Shown piece after piece: positions 17,880-27,266 of a stretch of 64,000 bases of DNA. The notes under the pieces were generated by a model that saw nothing but the letters and a program-made list of their open reading frames with translations, searched no databases and was not told the origin of the DNA. Origin of the DNA: Gammaproteobacteria bacterium (lineage in GTDB: Bacteria > Pseudomonadota > Gammaproteobacteria > Burkholderiales > Burkholderiaceae_D); NCBI GenBank assembly GCA_903970185.1, contig CAJCIC010000002.1, positions 1 through 64,000 on the forward strand. Reading direction: 5' to 3'. Made by a program: the position numbers and the translations under genes. The first letter of the stretch is position 1. Every line of letters begins with the position of its first letter.

Positions 17880-18971
17880 TCAGCGAGCGGATAGCGCCCG
17901 CGCCCGCTCCTTGCGAAAGCGGCCGACAATGCCGTCGGGAAAGTAGTAGACCGACAAGACAAAGAGCACGCCAAGCCACAACAGCCAGCGATCGGGCGAA
18001 ACGAGCGTGGCCAGCACGGCGCCGATGTGAGGGGTGCGCGCGGCCGCGTCGCTCGCAAGTTTCATCAAGTCCTGAAGATACGATTGTGCAATGACGTAGA
18101 CGGTGGCCCCCATCAGCGCGCCGTAGAGGGTACCCATGCCGCCGATCACGACCATCAAGAGCAGGCTGACCATGATGTCAAACGACAGCGACGTGTCAGG
18201 CCCGTTATAGCGCAGCCAGACGGCAAGCATGGCGCCTGCGAGCGTGGCAAAGAGCGCGGAAACCACGTTCGAGAGCGAGCGATAAAGCACGGTGCGATAG
18301 CCCAGCGCCTCGGCGCGAAAGTCGTTTTCCCGGATCGCCTTGAGCACGCGCCCAAACGGCGAATTGACGATGCGCAAGAGCATCAGGAAAAGGACCAGGC
18401 AGGCAAGAGCGATCAGGTAGAAACACAGGATGCGCCCGGTAATGGCAAGGCCCAGGACCTTGCCGTCAAAAAATGTCGTGGCCGGCGAGAGCAGTGCGGG
18501 AAGCGAAAAACTGAGGCCATCCTCGCCACCGGTCAATTCCGACATTTGCGACACCAGCGTCTGGAAGGCACTGGCTACGGCGAGCGTGATCATGGCGTAA
18601 AACAGTGCGCGCACGCGCAGGCTGAACAGGCCAATGACAAGTGCCAGGAGCGCAGAGAGCAAAAGCGCAAGGACGGTGCCGCCAAGGAGCGCGAGCCAGG
18701 TGGCGCCAAAGGCCGTCACCGACATCGCCACGCCATAAGCGCCGATGCCAAAGAACATGGTCTGCGCAAAGGACACGATGCCGGTGTAGCCAAGAAGCAG
18801 GTCAAAACTTGCAACCAGCACCGTATAGATGCAGATCTGTGCCGCCACATTGATCGGCTTGGCGCCAGGCAGAAGAAAAGGCGTGGCCGCCAGTGCGAGC
18901 AGGATCGAAAAGAGCAGCACCTTGAGCGGGCGCGGGCCGATGTCATCCCCCGACAGGAGCTTGAGCCTCAT
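17880..18971 (-). CDS. livM: Branched-chain amino-acid ABC transporter permease LivM
   Basis: 363 residues from ATG 18971, which overlaps the livH stop by four bases. A highly hydrophobic protein with about nine to ten membrane segments, and the family pattern LLLGYTGIVSFAQTMFFGIGAYG near the N-terminus and SPFGRVLKAIRENDFRAEALGY, the EAA-like loop that contacts the ATPase. The C-terminal portion GGMGTLYGALMGATVYVIAQ is also conserved. With LivH it forms the membrane channel. It is the last gene of the operon. Confidence 0.92.
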   Translation of the reverse strand: MRLKLLSGDDIGPRPLKVLLFSILLALAATPFLLPGAKPINVAAQICIYTVLVASFDLLLGYTGIVSFAQTMFFGIGAYGVAMSVTAFGATWLALLGGTVLALLLSALLALVIGLFSLRVRALFYAMITLAVASAFQTLVSQMSELTGGEDGLSFSLPALLSPATTFFDGKVLGLAITGRILCFYLIALACLVLFLMLLRIVNSPFGRVLKAIRENDFRAEALGYRTVLYRSLSNVVSALFATLAGAMLAVWLRYNGPDTSLSFDIMVSLLLMVVIGGMGTLYGALMGATVYVIAQSYLQDLMKLASDAAARTPHIGAVLATLVSPDRWLLWLGVLFVLSVYYFPDGIVGRFRKERARALSAR

Positions 18972-19990
18972 CGCCTGGCCACCGGGTAGAGGCCGCGCGG
19001 GCGCCACATGAGAATCAACAGCATCAGGAGGATATTGGAAAACAGAGCCACCTTGGGTGCGACAAATCCGGCGTAGTTGGCAACCAGGCCGACCAGCAGG
19101 GCGCCGACAAAGGAGCCGCCCACCGAGCCCAGCCCGCCAATGATGATGACGATGAAGATCAGCACATTGAGCCTTGCGCCAAGACCGGGCGTGATGACTT
19201 CCTGGTAGAGCCCCCAAAGCACGCCGCCTGCGCCGGCCAGCGCACTGCCTGCCACGAACACGCCAATGAAAAGCCGGTCGATGCGATAGCCAAGGCTTGC
19301 CACCATCTCGCGATCCTGCACGCCTGCGCGCACGAGCAGGCCGATCTTGGTGCGGTTAAGCGATAGCCACAACAGGGCGTAGATGAGAAGGCCGATGGCC
19401 ACCGCGAAGATCCGGTACTTCTCGATTGCCGCATCGCCGATGATCAGTGCGCCGCCCAGCGCAGGCGGGATCTGGAAGGCATGCTGCTCGGGTCCCCAGA
19501 TCACCTTGATCAATTCTTCGCCGATGATAAGGCCACCGGTGGTGATGAGAATCTGCTTGAGGTGCGCGCCGTAGACGGGCCTGATGATGACGCGCTCGAA
19601 GACCCAGCCAAGGAGCGCTGCAGCGAGCGTGGCAGCCAGGATGGCGATGGCGATAACGGCCAGGTTTTGCGCCAGGTCATGGCCTTGCGCGAGCGACGAG
19701 AGCGCGCCAAAGACGCTAAAGCCGACGAATGCGCCAAGGCTGACGAAAACGCCGTGACCGAAATTGAGCACGTCCATCAGGCCGAAGATGAGCGTGAGGC
19801 CGGCAGCGGCAATGAAGATGATAAGGCCCATGGCAAGGCCGGCGACGGTCAGGGTGACCCAAGTCGAGGGTGAATGAACCAGTGGCAGCCCGATGACGGC
19901 GATGACCAGCACGAGCATGATCGGGCGCCAGTCGACGGGCGCGACGGCCAGCGCATGATCAGCCCTGGAAGCGACTTTACTGGTGGGCAT
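18968..19990 (-). CDS. livH: Branched-chain amino-acid ABC transporter permease LivH
   Basis: 340 residues from ATG 19990, overlapping the end of livF by 14 bases. Many membrane segments, with the LivH motifs GLTLIFGLMDVLNFGHGVFVSLGAF and the cytoplasmic loop RAGVQDREMVASLGYRIDRLF, then GGLGSVGGSFVGALLVGLV. The N-terminus before the first membrane segment (about 20 residues) is longer than usual. It forms the channel with LivM for a LivJ-bound ligand. Confidence 0.92.
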   Translation of the reverse strand: MPTSKVASRADHALAVAPVDWRPIMLVLVIAVIGLPLVHSPSTWVTLTVAGLAMGLIIFIAAAGLTLIFGLMDVLNFGHGVFVSLGAFVGFSVFGALSSLAQGHDLAQNLAVIAIAILAATLAAALLGWVFERVIIRPVYGAHLKQILITTGGLIIGEELIKVIWGPEQHAFQIPPALGGALIIGDAAIEKYRIFAVAIGLLIYALLWLSLNRTKIGLLVRAGVQDREMVASLGYRIDRLFIGVFVAGSALAGAGGVLWGLYQEVITPGLGARLNVLIFIVIIIGGLGSVGGSFVGALLVGLVANYAGFVAPKVALFSNILLMLLILMWRPRGLYPVARR

Positions 19991-20711
19991 CAAGCGAGAG
20001 TCCAAGAAGGCGCTGCTGCAACGCGCTGTCGTCAATCAAGCTTGCCATCTCGCCCTTAAAGACGATGGCGCCGTTATCCATGACAGCCACATGATCGCCA
20101 AGCTGTCGCGCGAAATGGAAATTCTGCTCGACCAGAAGCAGCGTCGTGCGGGTCTCTTTCACCGCCTGGAAGGCTTCGATCATCCTCGCCACCATCGACG
20201 GTGCCAGTCCCTTGCTCGGCTCATCGATGACCAAAAGCCGCGCCGGCTCGATCAATGCCCGCGCAACCGCAAGCATCTGTTTCTGGCCGCCTGAAAGAAG
20301 GCCGGCCGGATGCAGCCAGAATGTCTTTAGCATGGGGAACAGCGAAAAAATCCACTCGAGTCGTGCGCTGTCGATGTCTTTTGTGCGCCTGGCGCTGCGC
20401 GCCGCAAGGGTCATGTTCTCGGCTACCGTCAGGTCGGAGAAGATGCCCATGGTTTCCGGCACGTAGCCAATTCCCAGGCGCGCGATCGACGCGGTCGGGC
20501 GCGAGGTGATGTCCTCGCCTGCAAACAGCACCTGGCCTTGCGATGCGCGCCAAAGACCCATCAGCGTGCGCAAGGTCGTGGTCTTGCCGGCACCGTTGCG
20601 CCCAAGCAGCAGCGTGACCTCGCCTTCAGGCACTTCGAGGTCCACCCCGTGCAGGATGTGATACGGGCCGATGTGCGTATGGACATCGCGCAACCCCAGC
20701 AGCGCGCTCAC
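19977..20711 (-). CDS. livF: Branched-chain amino-acid ABC transporter ATPase LivF
   Basis: 244 residues. Walker A GRNGAGKT (37-44), the Q-loop segment YVPETMGIFSDLTVAENM, signature LLSGGQKQMLAVARAL, Walker B RLLVIDEPSKGLAP and the switch histidine region LLLVEQNFHFA. These are the standard features of LivF. It overlaps livG by four bases and livH by 14, consistent with tightly coupled translation. Confidence 0.93.
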   Translation of the reverse strand: MSALLGLRDVHTHIGPYHILHGVDLEVPEGEVTLLLGRNGAGKTTTLRTLMGLWRASQGQVLFAGEDITSRPTASIARLGIGYVPETMGIFSDLTVAENMTLAARSARRTKDIDSARLEWIFSLFPMLKTFWLHPAGLLSGGQKQMLAVARALIEPARLLVIDEPSKGLAPSMVARMIEAFQAVKETRTTLLLVEQNFHFARQLGDHVAVMDNGAIVFKGEMASLIDDSALQQRLLGLSLDAHQ

Positions 20712-21481
20712 GCAACGCCATCCGCGCCGCCTGGCGCGACGCCGAGATACGCCTCCTGCACAATCGGCGAGGCAATCACTTCGGCCGGAGCGCCGTCGGC
20801 AACCAGCGCGCCGTTGTGCAAGACGATGATGCGATCGGCAAGCTCGCGCACGACATCAAGCTTGTGTTCGACAAGCAACAGCGTCGCGTTCGGGTCGCCC
20901 TTGAGCTTGCGGATCAGATCCAGGATCACCGGAACCTCGTCAACGCTCATGCCCGCGGTCGGCTCGTCGAACATGAAGACCTTGGGTTCTAAGGCGATCA
21001 AAATCGCGACTTCGAGCTTGCGCTGGTCGTTGTGCGTCAGAACGCTTGCGAGGCTCGTGCTTCTTTGGCCCAGTGCGACCTCGTCAAGGATGGCAAGCGC
21101 GCGCGCCGTGAGCGCCTTGTCATCGTCGGCCACGCGCCACATCGACAGGCCCTTGCGCGCCTGCGCCTGGACGGCCAGGCGCACGTTCTCAAGCACCGAC
21201 AGGCGCGGAAAAAGCTGGGTCAGCTGGAAGGCGCGGCCAAGGCCCAGGCGTGCGCGCTCGGGCGCACTTGCGCGCGTGATATCGACACCCTCGATGAGTA
21301 CCTGGCCCTCGCTCGCCTTGATCTGCCCGGAAATCAGATTGAAAAACGTGGTCTTGCCTGCGCCGTTGGGGCCGACGATGGCCGTGAGCGTGCCGCGCTG
21401 AAACGATGTCGACACGCGGTTGACGGCGATTTGGCCGCCAAAGCGAACGGTCAAATCGCGTGTCTGCAGTGCCGTGCTCAA
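20708..21481 (-). CDS. livG: Branched-chain amino-acid ABC transporter ATPase LivG
   Basis: 257 residues. Walker A GPNGAGKT (37-44) and Walker B KVFMFDEPTAGMSVDE are intact. The signature loop reads LTHNDQRKLEVAI instead of the usual LSGGQ-like motif, a variant form of the family's relaxed signature. The C-terminal LivG tail ends ADGAPAEVIASPIVQEAYLG, as in typical members. It is second in the operon, 26 bases after livJ. Confidence 0.92.
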   Translation of the reverse strand: MSTALQTRDLTVRFGGQIAVNRVSTSFQRGTLTAIVGPNGAGKTTFFNLISGQIKASEGQVLIEGVDITRASAPERARLGLGRAFQLTQLFPRLSVLENVRLAVQAQARKGLSMWRVADDDKALTARALAILDEVALGQRSTSLASVLTHNDQRKLEVAILIALEPKVFMFDEPTAGMSVDEVPVILDLIRKLKGDPNATLLLVEHKLDVVRELADRIIVLHNGALVADGAPAEVIASPIVQEAYLGVAPGGADGVA

Positions 21482-21507
21482 TGGATGGCGTGGCGGGCGG
21501 GGTGGGC

Positions 21508-22707
21508 CTAGCGCTTGTTCAAGATCGGCACGTTCATTTCAGAAGCGGTGATCTCGTGGGTTAACACCGGAACGCCCCAGTCGAACGCCGGATCGACCTT
21601 GATCTTGAAGGCGTACATCGACTGCATCGCCTGGTGGTCTTCCTTGCGAAAGGTCATCTTGCCCTTGGGCGTCTCGAAGGACATGCCCTCCATGGTCGAG
21701 ATCAATTTCTCGGTGCTGGTGTCGCCGTTGGTCTTTTTCAGTGCCTCGACGAGCGCCATGCCGGCGGCCATGCCGCCTGCCGTGAAGAAGTCAGGCGGGG
21801 CGTGAAAGCGCTTGTAGTGCTCGCTGACGAGCCAGGTATTGGCATCGTTTTTGGGAATACCGAAGTAATAGTAGGTCGCGCCTTCCATGCCCGGGAACGC
21901 CTTGTACGCCTTCATGGCTTCAAGAATGTTCCCGCCCGTGGCGATTTCGATGCCGTAACGCTTGGGGTCGAGATCGGCAATCTTGAAGGGGTTGCCTGCG
22001 CCTGCCCAGATGATGAAGATGACCTTGCGACCCGGCTGATCCTTGAGCGCATCGAACAGATGCTGCGCGCCCGCAGTGAAGTCGGTGGTATTGGTTGGCA
22101 GGTACTCCTCGTGGACCACCTTGGCGTTCTTTAGCGCAGCCTTGAAGGCCTTGACGCCGTCACGGCCGAAGGCGTAGTCCTGCGCCAGGGTCGCGATCAC
22201 GGTGCCGGGCTTGTCAAGGGCCACGGCGTTGGAGATGGCGTCTTGCGACGAGTTGCGCCCGGTGCGAAAGATGTAGCGGTTCCATTTCTCGCCCGTGATC
22301 GAATCGGCGACCGCCGGCTCGACCAGCAGGATCTTCTTGTATTCCTCGGCCACCGGCAGAAGGGCCAGGCCGACGCCCGAGGACGTCGGGCCCACGGCGA
22401 TATCGGCCTTGTCGTCGGCGAACGCCGATGCGAGCTGGGTCTTGCCGACATCGGGCTTGCCCTGATCGTCCTTCTCGATGACGACGAGTTTCTTGCCAGC
22501 GACCATCATCGTGCCGCCGGTGGCGTAGTCAAGGCCCATGAGAAGTCCGGTCTGCGTCTGCTTGCCGTAGGCTTCAAGCGGGCCCGTCTTGCTGTACACG
22601 TGGGCGATGCGGATCTCGCCCGACTGCGCGGCGACGCTGGCCGAGGCACACGCAATAGCGACAGTCAATGCCGCAGAAAGCAACCGCTTCCAGATCGATC
22701 GAGTCAT
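21508..22707 (-). CDS. livJ: Branched-chain amino-acid ABC transporter substrate-binding protein
   Basis: 399 residues from ATG 22707. An N-terminal signal peptide ends near residue 28 (ASVAAQ). The mature protein starts EIRIAHVYSKTGPLEAYGKQTQTG, the type I periplasmic-binding fold of the Leu/Ile/Val family, with VGPTSSGVGLALLPVAEEYKKILL and FRTGRNSSQD. The ligand cannot be fixed from sequence. Family members bind branched-chain amino acids, but also amides, urea or aromatic acids. It is first in the livJ-G-F-H-M operon, so binding protein and transporter are made together. Confidence 0.9.
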   Translation of the reverse strand: MTRSIWKRLLSAALTVAIACASASVAAQSGEIRIAHVYSKTGPLEAYGKQTQTGLLMGLDYATGGTMMVAGKKLVVIEKDDQGKPDVGKTQLASAFADDKADIAVGPTSSGVGLALLPVAEEYKKILLVEPAVADSITGEKWNRYIFRTGRNSSQDAISNAVALDKPGTVIATLAQDYAFGRDGVKAFKAALKNAKVVHEEYLPTNTTDFTAGAQHLFDALKDQPGRKVIFIIWAGAGNPFKIADLDPKRYGIEIATGGNILEAMKAYKAFPGMEGATYYYFGIPKNDANTWLVSEHYKRFHAPPDFFTAGGMAAGMALVEALKKTNGDTSTEKLISTMEGMSFETPKGKMTFRKEDHQAMQSMYAFKIKVDPAFDWGVPVLTHEITASEMNVPILNKR

Positions 22708-22834
22708 GGCTAGTCCCCTGATGCGCACGCGAGGCGCAAGGCGCAAGGTTATTGATGTGTGTCGCGTGATTTGCGCGATGCGCAAGTATGCCCGATCGCA
22801 CCGCGCGCGCGAGCCCCGGATTAACGCCTAGAAA

Positions 22835-25537
22835 CTAAGCTGCGGGTGCAGCTTTCTTCTGGCTGCGCGCGGCTGGCGTCTTCTTTGGCGCTGCAATTTT
22901 TTTTGCTGCGCTCGTCGATGCCTTGGGCTTGGCTCTTGCCGGCTTCGCGCTTGGCTTTGCAGCGCTTGCAGCGGTCGCGGGCGCTTTCGCCGCAGCCGAT
23001 GTCGCAGGCGTTGTCGCAGCTGTCGTCGCCAGGCCCTTTGGCGTCTTGGCCACAGCCACCTTGCCCGCTTGCTTGGCAGGCGTTTTGCGCGCTTCGAACT
23101 CAAAGCCGATCTTGCCCTCCGGCCCTTTCACGAGATAGGCCTTGAAGAACCGTCCGGTGCGCGCCGACTTGAAGCCCGCAAGCAGGTCGGTTCTCCCCTC
23201 GCTCAAGAGTTTTTTCATCTGCTCGCGCGAGACCTCCTGCTGCAAGATGATCTTGCCGGTACGAAAATCGCACGTCTTGGGCGAGGCGACACTGTTTTCG
23301 CAGACATACGACAGTCCCATCTCGTACACGCCTGCAGAACACTTCGGACACGCGCCGAGGACTTCCTGCCCGGTGAAGTCGACTGGCTCGCCACCGTTGT
23401 CGTCGCGCTGCTGGCCGAAATCAAATTCGAGCTTGTAGTTCTTGGTCTCGTCGTCGGCAACGATTTTCAGGATGGCGGCAAACGGGCGCCCCATCTTGCT
23501 GCGAAATCCCTGCAAAGGCCCGAGCTGGCGCTCACGCAGCAGGGTTTCGACTTCCTCGATCTCGAACTGTCTTGAGCCGGGAATCTTGCTGATCGAGAAT
23601 GCACAGTTCTCGCAGGCGAAGCGGCGGTAGTTTTCCTTGACCACGCCACCGCAATTCGGGCACGGCGTTTTCAGCGTCGCGTAGTCCCCCGGGATGGTGT
23701 CGCTGTCGTATTCCTTCGCGTGCTTGACGATGCGCTGGGTCATCTGTGCGATTTCACGCATGAATTCGTCGCGCGAGATGCGACCGCGTTCCATCTCGCC
23801 AAGCTTGAACTCCCATTCGCCGGTGAGCTCGGGAGCGGTAAGTTCAGTCACGTCCAGGCCGCGCAAGAGCGTCATCAACTGGAAGGCCTTGGCGGTCGGG
23901 ATCAGCTCGCGGCCTTCGCGCAGCAGATATTTTTCGCTTAGCAGGCCTTCGATGATGGCAGCCCGCGTTGCCGGTGTGCCAAGGCCGCGAGCGGCCATCG
24001 CTTCGCGCAATTCGTCGTCTTCGATGAGCTTGCCTGCGCCCTCCATCGCCGACAGCAGGGTGGCTTCGTTGTACCGCGCGGGCGGCCTTGTGGCGAGTGC
24101 GACGGCCTCGACCTTGTCGGCAAGCGGACGCTCGTTTTTCGCAACCGGGACCAGGTTGGCATCTTCGTCTTGTGACGCCTTGCCATAGACCTGCAGCCAG
24201 CCGGGGTTGATGAGCACCTTGCCCTCGGTCTTGAAGTGGTGGCCAACGACCTCGGTGATGCGCGTCGTGACGAGGTATTCAGCCGCCGGGAAAAAGACGG
24301 CGAGAAAACGCTTCACGACCAGGTCATACAGCTTGGCTTCCGGCTCTGACAGGTTCTTTGGCGCCTGTAGCGTCGGGATGATGGCGAAGTGATCGGAAAT
24401 CTTGGTGTTATCGAAAACGCGCTTGTTGGGCTTGACCCATTGATTCTTGCTGATCATCTTGGCAGCACTGCGATAGGCCGCGTCCTCGCCCAGCATGGCG
24501 ATGGTGTCCTTCACCGCGCCAAGGTAGTCCTCGGGCAGGTGGCGCGAGTCGGTTCGCGGATAGGTCAATACCTTGTGGCGTTCGTAGAGCGCCTGCGCGA
24601 TACCGAGCGTGTTCTTGGCCGAAAACCCGAAGCGGCCGTTTGCCTCGCGCTGAAGGCTGGTCAGATCGAAAAGCCCAGGCGCCATCGAGCTCGATGGTTT
24701 TGCCTCTTCGGTGACGATGCCGGCCTTGCCGCGGCACGCGGCGACGATCGAATCGGCCGCGGCCTCGCTCCAGAGCCGGCTTTCGCGCCGCTCGGCGTCG
24801 ATCTCGTCGCGCTTGAAAAGGGGGTCGAACCAGCGCCCTTCATAGATGCCTGCAGCGGCGACGAAGTCGGCGCGCACTTCCCAGAAGGGGCGCGATACGA
24901 AGCGCTTGATGCGTTCCTCGCGCTCGACCACGATCGACAGGGTTGGTGTTTGCACGCGGCCGACGGTGGTCAGGAAAAAGCCGCCGCCCTTACTGTTAAA
25001 GGCGGTCATGGCGCGCGTGCCGTTGATGCCCACGAGCCAGTCGGCCTCCGAGCGGCAGCGGGCCGCATCGGCAAGCGGCAGCATCTGCTCGTCGCTTCTT
25101 AAGCTGGCAAAACCGTCCTTGATCGAGGCCGGGGTCATCGACTGCAGCCACAGGCGGCGCACCGGCTGCTTGGCGCGCGTGTATTGCGCGATCAGCCTGA
25201 AAATCAGCTCACCCTCGCGTCCGGCGTCGCAGGCATTGATCAGGGTGCCGACGTCCTTGCGCTTGATGAGGCGGGCAAGAAGCTTCAGGCGCGGCTCGGA
25301 CTTGGCAATCGGATGCAGGTCGAAATGCGGCGGAATCACCGGCAAATTGGCGAAGCTCCATTTGCCGCGCTTGACGTCGTAGGCTTCCGGCGCAGCAATT
25401 TCGACCAGGTGGCCCACCGCCGAGGACAGGACGTATTCGTCTGACTCGAAGTAGTCATCATGCTTGGAAAAGCCGCCCAGAACCCGCGCGATGTCATTCG
25501 CAACGGAGGGCTTTTCGGCGATGATCAGTGACTTCAC
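22835..25537 (-). CDS. topB: DNA topoisomerase III with basic C-terminal tail
   Basis: About 900 residues from a GTG at 25537 that gives the standard start MKSLIIAEKPSVAND. An upstream in-frame start at 25642 would add a poorly conserved leader. The TOPRIM motifs are IIAEKPS and NACDAGREGELI, and the catalytic tyrosine is Y326 in LTYPRTDS. Two C-terminal zinc-ribbon-like cysteine sets follow (CPNCGG..CENC and CPKC..CEN). The last 84 or so residues are an Ala/Lys/Pro repeat-like basic tail resembling histone H1. It relaxes and decatenates DNA in the cytoplasm. It is downstream of smg, with a 256-base gap. Confidence 0.92.
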   Translation of the reverse strand: MKSLIIAEKPSVANDIARVLGGFSKHDDYFESDEYVLSSAVGHLVEIAAPEAYDVKRGKWSFANLPVIPPHFDLHPIAKSEPRLKLLARLIKRKDVGTLINACDAGREGELIFRLIAQYTRAKQPVRRLWLQSMTPASIKDGFASLRSDEQMLPLADAARCRSEADWLVGINGTRAMTAFNSKGGGFFLTTVGRVQTPTLSIVVEREERIKRFVSRPFWEVRADFVAAAGIYEGRWFDPLFKRDEIDAERRESRLWSEAAADSIVAACRGKAGIVTEEAKPSSSMAPGLFDLTSLQREANGRFGFSAKNTLGIAQALYERHKVLTYPRTDSRHLPEDYLGAVKDTIAMLGEDAAYRSAAKMISKNQWVKPNKRVFDNTKISDHFAIIPTLQAPKNLSEPEAKLYDLVVKRFLAVFFPAAEYLVTTRITEVVGHHFKTEGKVLINPGWLQVYGKASQDEDANLVPVAKNERPLADKVEAVALATRPPARYNEATLLSAMEGAGKLIEDDELREAMAARGLGTPATRAAIIEGLLSEKYLLREGRELIPTAKAFQLMTLLRGLDVTELTAPELTGEWEFKLGEMERGRISRDEFMREIAQMTQRIVKHAKEYDSDTIPGDYATLKTPCPNCGGVVKENYRRFACENCAFSISKIPGSRQFEIEEVETLLRERQLGPLQGFRSKMGRPFAAILKIVADDETKNYKLEFDFGQQRDDNGGEPVDFTGQEVLGACPKCSAGVYEMGLSYVCENSVASPKTCDFRTGKIILQQEVSREQMKKLLSEGRTDLLAGFKSARTGRFFKAYLVKGPEGKIGFEFEARKTPAKQAGKVAVAKTPKGLATTAATTPATSAAAKAPATAASAAKPSAKPARAKPKASTSAAKKIAAPKKTPAARSQKKAAPAA

Positions 25538-25793
25538 GACTGGATCGATAACGAGAGAGATAGGGGTGGGCAGGACGTAGAGGACCGTCAAAACCTGCAG
25601 CGCCCGGGGCTGCCGCGCAATGCCTGGCAATCGGGCCGGCAATCATAGTGACGAATTTCCTGCCGTGCAAGCGGCGACTTGCCAGCTGCGGGTTTTGTTC
25701 GCGGGTTATGTTCGCCTTTGGAAGGCCAAACGCTAACAGATCGATTTGCGGCCGGGAAGTTCGCCTATAAGGATGGGGCCGCTTCTGGCCAAT

Positions 25794-26252
25794 TCAATGA
25801 AGAATGGGCGAGGGGTCGTCTTCGAGCAGTTCGTCAAGGATCAGGGTGTCGGGCTCTTCGCCCTGGCTCCACAGCACCATCAGGACAATGATCTTGAGCT
25901 TTGACAGGGGCACGGGCGTCTCCCCGGTGGCCAGTGCGCGCTCGATGACGATTTCGCGCAACATGGCGCTAAGCACGCCAGCGGACTCGAGAAAGCAGAG
26001 AAAGCCGATGCTCTCAAGGCCGAGGTGCTCGTATTCGATGGCGGCGAAAATCCGGACCGCGGCAACATCCCGCGTCGCCTTGGGCAGGTTGGACTGGGCG
26101 ACAAGGGCGAGTCCGGAAAGCCAGGACAAGGCGTCGCTGATCTCTTCGCCTTCAAAACCTGCTGCGGACAGCTTTCGGGCCAGGGTGTCCGCATCGGGAC
26201 AGGCGTCCGGCCTGAAGTAATTCTCGTAAAGGTAGACAAGAACTTCGAACAT
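25794..26252 (-). CDS. smg: Smg family protein (DUF494)
   Basis: 152 residues, the usual length for Smg. It starts MFEVLVYLYENYFRPDACPD and contains LARKLSAAGFEGEEISDALSWL and the C-terminal LKIIVLMVLWSQGEEPDTLILDELLED segment of the family. Its function is not established. The neighbourhood dprA-smg-topoisomerase is the conserved location in beta- and gammaproteobacteria. It is 82 bases downstream of dprA on the same strand. Confidence 0.9.
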   Translation of the reverse strand: MFEVLVYLYENYFRPDACPDADTLARKLSAAGFEGEEISDALSWLSGLALVAQSNLPKATRDVAAVRIFAAIEYEHLGLESIGFLCFLESAGVLSAMLREIVIERALATGETPVPLSKLKIIVLMVLWSQGEEPDTLILDELLEDDPSPILH

Positions 26253-26334
26253 CGGGGTTAACTTTACCCTGAGCCGCGCGCAAGTACAAGCGCCAGCGTG
26301 TCACGCTGGACTGGAGCCGAATTGCTGGCGGGGC

Positions 26335-27264
26335 CTAGCTCAAAGGCGAAGTGTGCGCTTGCACAGGCGGTAATCGTTGTATTTCTTCCACGATGTCGTC
26401 AATGCTGTCGACAAGCTTGGCCCCTTCGCGGATGAGCTTGTGGCAACCCTTGGCAAGGGGCGAGTGGATGGAACCGGGAATGGCCAGGACCTCGCGGCCG
26501 GCCTCGGCAGCCAGGCGGGCGGTTGCGAGCACCGGCGAGCGCAGCGGGGCTTCGACGACAAGAAGCGCGCACGCCATGCCGACGAGAAGGCTTCCCGGCT
26601 CGAGCCGGCTTTCTACCTTTTCTGCTTCCCCTGGCGCATGCTGGGCGAGAAGCGTGTGCTCCTTGGCGAGCCGGCGCGCGAGATCGACCTGGCTTGCCGG
26701 TGCGATGCGGTCGGGCCCGCGCGGCAGCAGCGCAATCAGGTCGGCCCCCTTGATGGCAAGCACGGCCTTGATCAGCGATTCTGCATAAGGGCTGCCAAAT
26801 TCAGTCACGAGCGGAACGCCGCGCCTTGCCAGTTCGGCTGCAAACCGGGTTGCGGTATCAATCGCCGCGGCGCTGGCGTTCTTGGGCGCAACGATGGCAA
26901 GGCGCTGCGCGCCAAGCGTGTCAATGCGGCCGCTGGCGAAAAGCACAAAGGGTGGCGCAGGCGCTGCGAGCAGTTGCGGCGGATAGGCGCCATCGGCGAT
27001 CGACACCACGTAGCGCCCGCCTTGTGCGAGCCACTTTGCCGTGGCATCGATGAGGTCTGCGACGCTTTCTTCGTCCTTGAGCGCAGATGCGCAGTGCGTC
27101 CCAACGAGCCTTGCCAGTGCAGCGTGGCTGCTGGCAAGAATGACGCTCGGCAGGCCAATCTCGCCAAGCAGCAGCCGGATCGCCGCTTCATCGATGCCAG
27201 CAGCGCGCGTCAGGCGCAGCCACGCCGCGACTTCTTCGGGCGTGGCTGACGATTGCGGGGTCAA
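26335..27264 (-). CDS. dprA: DprA-like protein lacking canonical motifs
   Basis: 309 residues from TTG 27264, two bases after the LysM gene stop. No ATG or GTG alternative sits near it. The second half of the Rossmann domain is normal: LLVVEAPLRSPVLATARLAAEAGREVLAIPGSIHSPLAKGCHKLIREGAKLV. The first half is altered. The family's GSR motif reads VAPKN, the SGxAxGID motif reads TEFGSPYAES, and the conserved FPxRNRxIxGLS stretch is replaced by VESRLEPGSLLVG. The C-terminal winged helix of longer homologues is absent. It is probably a divergent DprA/Smf with altered single-strand DNA binding; the position between lysM and smg supports orthology. Confidence 0.75.
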   Translation of the reverse strand: MTPQSSATPEEVAAWLRLTRAAGIDEAAIRLLLGEIGLPSVILASSHAALARLVGTHCASALKDEESVADLIDATAKWLAQGGRYVVSIADGAYPPQLLAAPAPPFVLFASGRIDTLGAQRLAIVAPKNASAAAIDTATRFAAELARRGVPLVTEFGSPYAESLIKAVLAIKGADLIALLPRGPDRIAPASQVDLARRLAKEHTLLAQHAPGEAEKVESRLEPGSLLVGMACALLVVEAPLRSPVLATARLAAEAGREVLAIPGSIHSPLAKGCHKLIREGAKLVDSIDDIVEEIQRLPPVQAHTSPLS

Positions 27265-27266
27265 CC

